From: Grammothele lineata
Taxonomy: Eukaryota; Basidiomycota; Agaricomycetes; Polyporales; Polyporaceae
Direction of reading: 5' to 3'
Assembly: GCA_002150815.3 (NCBI GenBank)
Contig: NDFF03000320.1
Coordinates: forward strand, 372,001 to 436,000
DNA length: 64,000 nt
The stretch's first letter is position 1; each line of letters opens with the position of its first letter. Position numbers and translations under genes: made by a program. The notes beneath the pieces were generated by a model, which searched no databases, was not told the DNA's origin, and was given only the letters and a program-made list of their open reading frames with translations. Below, piece after piece: positions 11,255 through 22,720 of this stretch.

Positions 11255-12435
11255 ATGCCACGCAAAGACCCTGGTCACGTCCCAATCCATGGAAACTATC
11301 ATGGGCATGTACACCTCGAGACTTTCAGCTCCTCAACGTCTAATGCATATATTAGGTATTATAATAAACGGCCGTCGGTTTATGACCCGCGGCTCGCTCT
11401 TCTTCCATGTGCGCTTTTTGAGGACCAATGCGTCCTCGATGTCGGTTGTAATGAAGGTCTTGTGACATGTGAACTAGGTACGCACAACACTGATACTTGA
11501 AGGCCGGGTTGACCTCATTTTAACCAAGCACAGTCGTTTAGCGTGAAGCGCGTCATCGGCGTCGACATCGACGAGAGTCTCATTCGTGCAGCTTGGAAGC
11601 ACCGGCGGTCTGTCTGGAGCCGGCAAAGTCCCCTCATTGAACTAGATACCGATGATAAATTTGCGATATCTGGGAGTAGGAAACGCCGCCGAACGCCGGA
11701 CTCGAGGTCTGAGCCCACTGCTGGCTTCCAGGTGGCCGACGGCTCCGTTCCGGACTATTTTCCCGCGGCGTGCGAGCACTTATTTGGTCCGCTACCCATT
11801 CCGAACGTATTATCGAGCGAACACGGCTTGGCTATGTCAAGCACAGACAAGAGGGCATTCCCTCACAATGTCGTCTTCCGCACCGCCGATTGGGTCAATG
11901 ATGGCGTCCCAGAGGATACGGAAGGATATGACGTGGTCGTAGCGTGAGTTTCATTTTTGGCAGTACGAGGATAGGGTTTTGTCGCTGACTCCACCGACCT
12001 TCGACGCATAGATTTTCGATATCAAAATGGATACACCTAAACGGCGGCGATGAGGGCCTACTGGCGTTCTTCCGCCGCGTACATGCGGTCCTGCGCCACG
12101 GCGGAACGTTTGTTCTTGAGCCTCAGGAATGGGACACGTATGCGAAAGCGAAGCGAATGGATATCGTGCGTCTCTCAGTATCAGATAATGACCAAGATAT
12201 TCCGCGTGGCTGACTTGATCGCCCTCAGAAATTGAGAGAGAATGCTGCAGGTCTCAAACTCCGCCCACACGATTTCGAAAGAACACTTCGAGACATCGGA
12301 TTTGGTCCAGCCGAACATTTAGGTGCCGTCGGTCAAGGAGGCAAGTGAACAAGACACAACACGCCTCTATGCTCTATTGACTTCTACGCGTAAGGGTTTC
12401 GACGTCCTATAGATCTCTACATCAAACAATTCTAG
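11255..12435 (+). CDS. Bin3-type SAM-dependent RNA methyltransferase (MePCE / BCDIN3D family)
   Basis: Methylates the terminal phosphate of small RNAs in the animal relatives (7SK capping enzyme MePCE, BCDIN3D). Here the RNA target is unknown. Visible motifs: GNYHG followed by YYNKRPSVYDPR at the N-terminus, SAM motif I VLDVGCNEG, motif II VIGVDIDE, post-motif FSISKWIHLN and the family C-terminus FRRPIDLYIK. Exons: 11255-11304, 11356-11477, 11529-11943, 12012-12165, 12229-12340 and 12395-12435, giving 297 residues. Two of the five introns (11305-11355 and 12341-12394) must use a GC donor to keep the family motifs in frame. The first is 51 bases and has no stop, so its retention would add 17 residues. 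A low-complexity insert of about 75 residues lies between motif II and the rest of the fold. Confidence 0.9.
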
Positions 12436-12524
12436 TAGATGTGTCCCGTCAATCCCTCTCGACACCCCTCTTATTCATAACAAACGTTCCTTGGTGAGTA
12501 TATACGCCTGCAATCACTCTATAT

Positions 12525-13609
12525 CTAGTCCAGGTTGATCACAACTTGGACGCCGCTCTCCGTAGGCGTCATGGTTACCCTGCACCGTATTGCTGACTCA
12601 GTAAAGATCGAACGAGCAAGTTTCATGTCATTACCTGGACAGGTTGGGGACGAGGTAGTTCGGCTTGACAGCTTCCATCTGTTCGCGCGAATGCGACGTG
12701 ATGAGAGCGAGAGTCTTGCAACCCGCTGCGAGCCCACTACGGACACCGGCAGGGGCATCCTCAACAACGAGGCAGCGTGTGGGATCAACGCCAGCACGCT
12801 TCGCACCGAGCAAATAGGGATCCGGTCTAGACCAAAAAGTAACGTGTCATGGACACACAGTTCCCGAACGAGCTCATTGGTACTTACGCCGGCTTTCCTT
12901 TTTCGACGTCCTCTGAGACAACAAACACATCAGGCACGGGGATCCCGGTCGCCTTCAGTGCCGAGTTGGCATAGATGGACGTTGCGGACGTACACACTGC
13001 CCACTTGGGTTTGGGAAACTTGTGGTGTGGACCGATCTGAAGGAAAGGTAGTAATGAGATGGATCACGAGTACGACCGCCTGAAGAGGAGGCGAGTTCGA
13101 CATACGCACAGAGTCCATGATTTCGCGAACACCAGGCAGAGCGACAATACCTTGGCGTCCGTCCCTCTTGGACTCGGCGACTATAGCTTCTTCGAAACGT
13201 CGTGCTTCGGCCTGTTGCGTAACATGTAAAATCAGAGCTGCGCGAAGGAATGCTTGTGCCATTTTTACCTCCAGCTCGGAAGGATCATTGATGCCGCAGT
13301 AGATGCGCAGGTTCTCCACGGTGCGGACACCATGAGATGCTACACGTTACGAAACAAACACTTGGGGTTGAGCGTCAAGCGAATAACAAACAGTGGGAGA
13401 ACGTACAACTGAGCACTTGGTCAACATTCAGGCCAGGATATTTCCCTTTGAAGTGTTCCCAAGCACCAACGACACCATCGGTCGAATCGACCAAAGTGCC
13501 GTCCATGTCGAACAGACTGGAGGTACAAGGCGCATTGAGCGACTGTATGGGTTGAAATGATGGTCGAACAAGCCTACATGGCATCGAACTCAAGGGTAAC
13601 TTGCGACAT
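12525..13609 (-). CDS. HAD-family phosphatase, glycerol-1-phosphatase type
   Basis: Predicted to dephosphorylate glycerol phosphate or a similar small phosphoester in the cytosol. Its yeast relatives GPP1/GPP2 make the osmolyte glycerol. Minus-strand exons: 13609-13578, 13516-13410, 13339-13110, 13036-12888, 12826-12635 and 12579-12525, giving 254 residues, the GPP length. HAD motif I FDMDGTLVDST straddles the first intron. Motif II is the AVCTSATS segment, motif III the Lys in VEKGKPAPDPY, and motif IV VVEDAPAGVRSG. A cap domain lies between motifs I and II (about residues 20-100), as in class I HAD enzymes. 2-deoxyglucose-6-phosphatase is an alternative substrate class. The gene ends only 89 bases from the stop of the convergent Bin3-type gene. 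Confidence 0.88.
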
Positions 13610-14041
13610 GGCCAGTTGTCGGCGATTGGGGAAAGAGGCGAAGGAGGCGTTGAAGGATGTCGTAGCTGTGGAACGCTGCTAGAACACCCTTTTGCAAGAG
13701 GGACCTGTGACACGCGGCGCGATCGCGGGCCGATGTATGACTCCCCCTGCAGCCCTGAGCCTCCTTCAGGAACCTCTACACGGTTTAACGGCCGTGTTAT
13801 GCCGCCAAGTGTCGGCCGACCGCGGGCATTCTATGCCGTTGTAATGTGGGCTGTGCAGTTAGGCGATTCTTAGTAAGTACTAAGTACTCTATTCTAATGA
13901 AGTGGACGTCGTTAGCGCCCCATACTTGTCTTCTACCCCTGCCGCTCCCCTGCCCCCGCTTAGCTCCCTATCCTGCATCTGGTACAGCTTGCGGCCTAAT
14001 CGTGGCCAGCTCATTACTGTACATCGCTTGCGCTAGCAGCT
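13610..14041. promoter_or_regulatory. divergent promoter region, HAD phosphatase / SEC15
   Basis: This 432-base region lies between divergent start codons. No gene, TATA box or repeat is seen. The 100 bases before the SEC15 ATG are pyrimidine-rich. Confidence 0.4.
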
Positions 14042-17000
14042 ATGCCTCCTCGTCGACGACCCCAATTCACGCAAGAGAGCATCGACCAGCAGTTACAGCA
14101 GATTCACCTCCTTGACCAAGCTTCCTCCTCGGAGAACCTCGAGCAGCTCGGACCCATAATCAAACAGATTCACGCTAATCGCCAGCAGGATGTATACCTT
14201 CGCGCCCTATCGCAGCTCATAAAGGCCAAAGATACCGAGATTGAGGGTATATGTGGTGACAACTACCAAGAATTTATTTCCTCCGTCTCTACTCTGTTCT
14301 CCATCAAGTCTTACACCACCAATCTCCGTGACAAGATTTCTACCCTCGACGCTAGCGTATCACAGGTTGGAAAGAGCCTCGTGGAGAAAAAGAAAGCTTT
14401 ACTCCAGACCAAGAAGACGGCCTCCCACCTCGACGAGGCCATTGACAGCCTTCAGGCGTGCCTTCGCGTGCTTGACGTCGTCAACCGTGTAGGGGAGATG
14501 GTTAAGGAGGGAAAGTACTGGAGCGCGCTGCGGGTCCGTCTTTCACGCTGCATGCGCATATGTATTGATAGTGTTGACATGTAATGCACTCGTCCCCTGT
14601 CACTCTTGTCACTTCCAGTCGTTGGAAGACATCGAGAGCATGCCGCCGACATCGCTGTCCCAGACACCTCTCTTCCAGCATCTCCTCTCATCTTTACCCT
14701 CTCTACGAAGCCAGATAAAAGATGCTGTAACCGCCTCCATGAAGCAATGGTTGCTAGATATCCGTAACGTGAGCGCACAAATCGGTCAGCTCGCGCTGGA
14801 GGCCATGGAGATGCGCACCCGCAGATGGCGCAGCCGTCGCGACAAGGATCCCATGCTCAAGTCAAGTCGCGTGGGGAGCGCGGTCGAGACGATCACGTAC
14901 GAGAAGACTGAATGTATGCTGTGTTGTAACATTCCTTTTGGAATCATTTGTACTCACTTTGTGCGAACTAGACAACGTCCTAGACAATGACCAGCTACAG
15001 GTAGACTTTAAGCCCCTTTATGAATGTATCCACATATACAGCGCCTTGGACTCGCTGGACGAGATTCGGCGATCGTATCAGGCAGATCGAAAGGTAATCA
15101 TCTTGTCGTTCACCGTGCGCAAGCGTTCTGACCTCCCTTGACTCAGGCGCAATCAGACCTGATCATCCCCGAGCCTTTACCTCTCTCTCAGCTCCCTTCT
15201 ATAACAGAACAGATCGTGGGATACTTCATCATCGAAACGCATGTACTCAACACCACTGGTAGTTTCCGCTCCGAGCGCGAGGTTGAAGACCTGTGGGATG
15301 CACTCATCAGCCGACTGAGCAAGGCCGTGGAGGATGTGCTCCGGAATGAGAAGGATCCAGATACTTATCTTAAAGTCAAGGAAGCCCTCCTGGGATTTGT
15401 TATGACTCTGGAGGTATGGAACACCTCGTGCGCGCATAGAAAACTAGCTGACGGGCTCTGTTCAGTCATATTCATATTCCACTGGTAGCATACACTCACT
15501 AATACTCCGCTTGTTCGAGAAGTATGTGAATATCCTGGAGTCCAAGTTCGGAAAGCGTTTCGAGGACGTAAGTTTTCTCAACTCGAATTTCTGTAGCAAC
15601 TACTTATTATTGTTAGATCGTCGCCCAAGATGATTTCCAGCCCATGTACGTTGAAAAGGATAGTGAAAAGGAGAGTGTCATGGACACTGTCTGGCTCACT
15701 CGCGAGCAGCGAGACCAACTTCAACGGTCTGTGGTACTCGAACTAAGCACACGGAATGGCTCCTGCTTACGCCATTCACAGAACCTCCGCACCTCTGAAT
15801 CTTCCGTGGTCGCAAGGATTCTACCTATGCTGTCAAGATGTACGCACTCCTGATATCTCTCGGTATAGCAGACGATACTAAAAGTAAACATCTAGATCCG
15901 TAGTTTTGTGCAAAACTTCTATCAGTTCATCGAAGGCGTCTCTCAACACCACAGGAACATCGATGACCTACTTAGCAGTGTACGTTGTGCAGCCTTCCAG
16001 GCTATTGACGGCATTGACTCGTTCCTAAATAGTCCCTCGAAACGACCCTGGTGAAACACATCAGCGAAGCTATTGCCAAGCGTGTTCAAAGCACCGCGAA
16101 CGTCTCCCAGATCGCGCAGATCATCACCAATTTGGAGCACTTCGAAATTGCGTGCTCGGAGCTGGAGCGTTCACTGACGAATATCCGGTGTGTTGCTGCG
16201 GCCTTCTTAGCTTGCGTAGTCTGGCGCCGACCCTGACACTCCTCTCACAGCTCATCCCAGCGTGGGGGTACTATCCGTGTCAAGGCCGCAGGCTCATTTG
16301 TCACGACGCGCAATAAAGCACTGGCGCGTGTGACGGAGGCAATGAGTTCCAAGCTCGACGATTTCTTCGGTCTTGCCGAGTACGACTGGACGCCTGCCGC
16401 GCGCGAAGATGCGCCGAGCATGTACCTCTACGAGCTCGTCAACTGGCTCACAACCGTCGTCGACTCCCTCGCGCTCAAGGATGCCTACAAGGAGGAAGCT
16501 TACCGCGGCGCTGTCGGATACATTGCGAGTTGCTTCCTTGTGCGTATTCTTTTCGAGTTCTCGTTGTCTTCGTCTTAGCAGGGTTTGGGGGTTGACGCCC
16601 GCTCACACAGGACTTCCTCACGGGACGCGACATCCCGATGATGAATGAGAACGCGATTGCGAACCTCCTCCTCGATGTCGACTTTGTCGACGAGGAGCTC
16701 AAGCGCAACGGTCACTCGCACGGCGCAGTCTTCGCCGAGCTCCGTTCGGTACGTCATCGATCTATCACGCCTCTCCCCCGGTCTCGTCCGTTCTGGCCCC
16801 TCCCTGCTCCTTCTTCCGTTTGCCTTTCGTTCTCCGCCCCGGAGCTTCGCCTGCCGCTCTCTGGACGCCCACCGCTATTTACTCGATCTCCTATCCAAAC
16901 CAACCTTCTCTCCGCTTGTTATCACGATCTGACATATCGAGACTGAGACGATCCTCTCCCTCTTTGCCCTCCACTGCAGATGACCTCCGTTGTCATGTCA

Positions 17001-17201
17001 GACGCGGTGAGCGCGTACCTCGTTGCCTCGATCCGGCAGACGTCCTATACCGCGGTTAAGCCTAAGCGGCTCGCCGCGCTGCTTGACAAGCTCGCGCGGT
17101 ACGGGCTCGAGTGCCGTGACGCACCCTCGCGCGAAAAGGGCGACAAGCGTAGGAAAGAGGCCGACGCCGTTGGGCGATTATTCCCCGGCGAGAGCCGCTG
17201 A
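14042..17201 (+). CDS. SEC15: exocyst complex component Sec15
   Basis: Subunit of the octameric exocyst that tethers secretory vesicles at the plasma membrane. In yeast Sec15 is the effector of the Rab Sec4. Twelve exons: 14042-14533, 14619-14913, 14972-15093, 15147-15413, 15466-15567, 15617-15726, 15782-15839, 15896-15979, 16033-16187, 16251-16539, 16611-16748 and 16980-17201, giving 777 residues. Recognised from the coiled-coil N-terminus (LRDKISTLDASVSQVGKSL), the LYECIHIYSALDSLDE block and the central PWSQGFYLCCQDIRSFVQNF and FIEGVSQHHRNIDDLL segments. The C-terminal helical bundle ends PKRLAALLDKLARYG. The final intron, 231 bases, is much longer than the others (about 50-85). The C-terminal tail after the last helix is basic and short. 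Confidence 0.94.
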
Positions 17202-17755
17202 TCGCTTAGCACACGGTTAGGAAAGGCGGATTATGCAGGTCGTGCGGGGTATAGTAATACCTCGGTGGGTGCCAAGGACGGATCCGTGCGCTCTGCACAT
17301 TCAGGTTTTGGAATGGTTAACGTATGTTCGGATGTTGTAGAGTGGACTGCTTATACCGTCTCAGATATACCACTGTACCGCCCCCGCACGTGTCATGCAC
17401 ATACGTTTCAGTCGTAAATTATACCAGTGTATATGCTTTCTCTAGTCGGACGAGCATTTTGAGTGCCGCCAGCCTGGGGGCACATCCCGTACAGAGGTGT
17501 ACGATACGAGGTAAAATGGACTCCGAGTTACGTTATATGGCACAGAACGAGAAGGGGGGATCAAACTAGTAGAGGAAGAGACGGCGGGGGGAGGATGAAC
17601 TTCTTTGGACAGCGGATGAGCAGGAGGCGTGGAACGAGGTAACCGGTGAAACCCTCTTCGATATCGTGATGATCATAAGACATGAATGTCCAGCCAACGT
17701 GAAGAAGGGGGACCCGCAAGTGGCAAACGAGACTGGGCGGCAGTCGAGACCGCCA
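17202..17755. other. convergent intergenic region SEC15 / ARF
   Basis: This 554-base region between two stop codons holds 3' untranslated sequence only. No gene, RNA or repeat is seen. Confidence 0.4.
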
Positions 17756-18654
<899 letters not shown>

Positions 18655-19193
18655 GGCGGATATACGAAGAGAGGAGCGAAGAGAGACGAGACGAGACGGA
18701 TGGGGACGAGGAGAGGGAGAGACGAAGGATGCGAAGCTCGAGATGCGCGCTGGGCGTTGCGAAACTCGCCCGGCCCATTTCAAGCTCCGCAACGTGGCAC
18801 TGCCCGGTCCCTCCGGCCGATCCCCGGCCCTCTCCCGCCCAGTCCGGCGCCATCTCGGCCACGTCCATTGTAAACGTCCCCTGCGCCCGCCCTCTCAGAG
18901 GCCGCCGCGTATGACCGCCACGTACTGCTCACCATTGAAACCGCTGTGTCGCCCAGCCTCGCCATCCACGGCGACGGTACGTGTTAGACAAGTATCCCAG
19001 CGCTGAACCCAGAGCGTCCGGCACCGTCTCCAAAAGGCAAGTGACACGTGTTGGCATCGCTTACGGCTTCCAATCGTACATACACTCCAAGCCTACTACA
19101 CGCGCGCTACAAGTACACGTCGTACATGACAAACATAGACCGTCCGTCGGGACGACACGCCAGCACTTTCAGCCATTTCGTAGAGCAAACATC
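18655..19193. promoter_or_regulatory. ARF promoter and leader; P450 3' region
   Basis: This 539-base stretch lies between the ARF start and the stop of P450-1. The first 80 bases are almost pure purine on the plus strand, that is a pyrimidine-rich leader for ARF. No gene is seen. Confidence 0.4.
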
Positions 19194-21990
19194 TCAGGCG
19201 TCGTGGTCGGCCTCGGTCATTCTGACCCATAATCCTCCCTACAACCGTAGCAGTCAGCGGCCCCGCGCGTTTCAGGGTGCCATCGCACGAGCGAGTGACT
19301 CAATTGGGTCGCGTACTCACATCAGCATACATCGTTAGATGGGTCTTTGCGACAATCTTCTCTCGGCTCTTGTGACCTTCTGCCGTCGCCCATTCTGCCG
19401 GCGGCCGTGCACTCGGCGGCTGAGCGGCGAGGTCCAACTCCATGTGCGAAAAGTTTTGGAGTAAGCGAATGAGGAAGAAAGACATTTCGTTGTATGCGAA
19501 CTAGGAAGCATCGAATCAGCTATTCTGTAACTTGTCAACTTGCAAGACGATCAAGCATACCTGCTGCCCGAGGCAGATGCGAGGTCCAGCGTTGAACGGA
19601 AGGAAGATGAACGGATTGGCCATAAAGTACTTGTTCATACGCTCGTCCAAGAATCGATCAGGGTCAAACTCGAGAGCTAAACGAAAGGTATATTACGCTA
19701 TGTCTTCACGATAGCGAATACCGCTTACCGTCTGGCCCCCAATAGTCCTTGCGGCGATGCATGAGGAAAACGGAGTACGCGATGCTGTAATCAGAAGCTT
19801 CGTCTGTACATGCGCTAAAAACGGTCGTGTCAAAACGTACCCGACATCCTTAGGAACGAACACAGGGGGTTTCGTAGGGTCAGGATTGGGAAGAGTGGTA
19901 TCCCGGTTGGCGACCCTAAGCAGGCAGACGCGTGAGTCCTGTGATCGATGCATATACAATCCAGACAACTCACCGAACATTAAAAGGGCTTGATGGCAAT
20001 TCACGCATCAGTGGGGGAAGACTAGGATGCGTATCACAGACACATACACAACGGGATACAAGCGCAATGTTTCTAATAGCTGCTTTAGCAACGAAATTTG
20101 CTAGATGCTCGCATAATGCCCACCGTTGATCACCGCCCGAAGGTACTTCATGGTCCGGACGTCCTCAAAGGTGGGCATCTGGTTTGCCCCAAGCTTCGCG
20201 ATGACTTCTGCTCTCAGACGCTTGAATACATCTGGATAAAGACAGAGTAAGTACACCACAAATGTCAAAGTCGCTGCGGTCTAGATACAGAAGCTGTCAG
20301 CCACATCTCGAGCTATACGGTTCAACTGTATACCGTATCGCGGCCGGCGATGAGAATGTTCAGCGTCTCATCATGAAGTACAACCGGGTCTGTAAGTCAA
20401 AACCCAATAAGCATTAGCGCGCGATACGCCCACCATGATTATTCGCTCCGGCGGCACAATGGGTCTCACCGTCGGTCTGCTTAACCAAATGATCCAGTAG
20501 TGTCTCGTTGTCGTTGTCGTCGTCCATCGCCTCCTTCTCCCACACGCCCTTCTCCCGGTTCTTCTTCTTGATCGCCGTCTCCAATATCGGCTGAATGTAG
20601 CTGTCCACAACCTCCATGTGCTCAGCCGAGAGGTCCTTCGTGATCTCCCTGAAGCGCCACATCCACCCGACACGCGATCGCATCGACACAACGCATTGCG
20701 CGGCGAGGAAGGCGGTCGCGAAGGCTTCGACCGAACTCGCCGGGCGTTCACCCTTAGTACGGAGCACGCTGCTCGGGTCGTTGTGCGCGTACGGCAGATC
20801 CGAATGCAGGCTGTGCACGCAACTCCCGAAGAGGAACTCGGTCGCGCTGTCGAGCGTGAAGCGCGAAATGAGATCCTGGACAGGGGAAGGGACGGAGCAC
20901 GCAAGCGTGTCAGATACGGGGTTCGTCGTAGAGCGGGCAAGAAGCATCGATGCTTGCCTGGAAGTCGAGCGCGCGGCCGCTACTGAAGCGCTCCTTCATC
21001 TTTCTGATGGCCAAATCTTGAAGAAGGTCGGGTAAGTGCAACGTGGCCCCAACAGCTTCTGCGGCGGAAACGCACCAGCATGTCGATTGAATAGCTCGAA
21101 GTGAGAGATCCGGTCGCGTGAAAAGTAGGGGCGGGTCATTGTGCGGTGGAACCTAGGACATGATCAACTGGTGTTAGGAAAGTGTTCCTTAAGAGGGACG
21201 CGCAAGACTCCTGAGGGGGCTCACTTCCACATCTCGCCTGGGTTACGGCACAAATGAGCACATGTTATCGATGTAACCTATAACGCCCATACCGTCCGAG
21301 TTAAACACGCCAGTGCCGAGAACACTATGCATAGTATCCCTAAAATCGGGTCCTGCAAGACTCGTTTGATCGTTGCGACGACGTCAGAGAGCAAACAAAG
21401 CATACCCTTCTCGAAGTCTTGGAACTCCGTTGCAAGGACGCACTATAAACGAGAACGTCATGAGCACCACACGCGACGTACACTCAGCCCGCAAGAGACA
21501 GCACCTTCAGGACATTGGCATCGGTTGTGAGGTAGATTGGCGCCCAAAGAATGTTCAATGAGTGCAAGTGCCCTAGCTCCTCAACCTTGTCCCAGAATCC
21601 ATCACCTGTTCAAGAAGTATAATGCATCAGTGTTTATTCATAACGGTTCCCGTAGCACCCACCGAGGTAGCCATTGTGGAACCGTTCGATGCTATGCTCC
21701 AAGATATCAACGTTGGCGAATCGCTTGCCCTCCCAGCTTGGGGGTAGGACAGCGCCTGCGAGCGCTGCGCGCCAATGTACGCTCCAGTCACGGTATACGA
21801 CGGAAGCGGCGTATGTAGTTGGCACGCAGGCGACCGCGAGGACGGCAACGAGGACGGGTGACACCGCGAACCCGAACGCACTGAGTATGCCTGCGACCGC
21901 GAGGACGACGACGATAGGGGCCACGAGCCTGTGTGCAAGAATCTTGAGTGTGTACGGCCGCAGTGCAGGGGTTAGCTTGATAGGCGTCAT
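19194..21990 (-). CDS. cytochrome P450, CYP63-like (P450-1)
   Basis: Haem monooxygenase, probably anchored in the ER by an N-terminal hydrophobic segment ([20 protein letters not shown]). CYP63 enzymes of white-rot fungi oxidise alkanes, fatty acids and aromatics; the substrate here is not shown. Motifs: I-helix LIAGRDTT, ETLR (ExxR), the PERF-region FDPDRFLDE, and the haem loop [10 protein letters not shown] with the thiolate Cys near 19576. The C-terminus [10 protein letters not shown] is in a separate exon at 19238-19194. Exon 1 is 21990-21663. At least 14 exons follow splice positions shared with the second P450 of this window. The intron at 20957-20876, after DFQ, has a GC donor where the paralog has GT. 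Roughly 600 residues; a few internal borders are less certain than the motifs. Confidence 0.9.
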
Positions 21991-22720
21991 TTGGGGTTAC
22001 TTGTACTATAGTTGAAGGTCCGGGGAGGGGTCCTCTCGGAGAGGAGAACAAGTTGTTGTCGAAAGGGGACGTCTAGCATTGCGCAGGCATCCGGCCACGG
22101 AGACGAAATATTCCCGTCGCCGGGGAGGAAACACGGGGCTGTGGGGTGGTGTGGGAAGCGGAAGAAAAGGTTTGTGAGAGAGAATGAAATCAAGGTCCCA
22201 TGAGGGCGTCGAAAAGGCACGCGCGCCGGGGTTCCTGAGCGGCCATCCCAAGTGCTCACGCGCACACAGCATTGATCCCGTGGTATGTCCAGTCATGAAG
22301 ACGGCCGAAATCACCTTCCCTTGAACTGAGCCAAACCGGTGTCACTGTAACTTGGGCGCGGTTACACAGCACGGCCCGGTGAATCATCAAGACAGAAACC
22401 TGCATAAGCAATAAGAGATAGCTCAACATTGGCTCGGTACTGCGTTAAGGATCGAAGCAATATCCACAAGTGATCGCTGGGTGATCCTACCGCTGCGCAC
22501 GGGGCTTTACATATACTGAGAGCGAGCTGCCGCCGTACGAATGGCCGACCAGGAGAGCATGGTCTCATCCGTTCTGTACCCCCGGTCGGCCGAGAGTAAC
22601 AATGCCTCTTGAGTAACAATGCCTCTTGAGACCGTAGGAGCACTGAGAAACAGGGCGTGTATAGGTGCCGCCGAGTCAATCATGACAGCAATACAACAGA
22701 ATAATGATATAGACGCACGC
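21991..22720. promoter_or_regulatory. P450-1 upstream region and CFT2 3' region
   Basis: 730 bases with no gene. It contains a 17-base unit repeated in tandem at 22594-22627. No TATA box is evident close to the P450 ATG. Confidence 0.4.
22594..22630. repeat. two tandem copies of a 17-base unit
   Basis: GAGTAACAATGCCTCTT occurs at 22594-22610 and again, identical, at 22611-22627, followed by GAG of a third unit. Non-coding. Confidence 0.9.
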
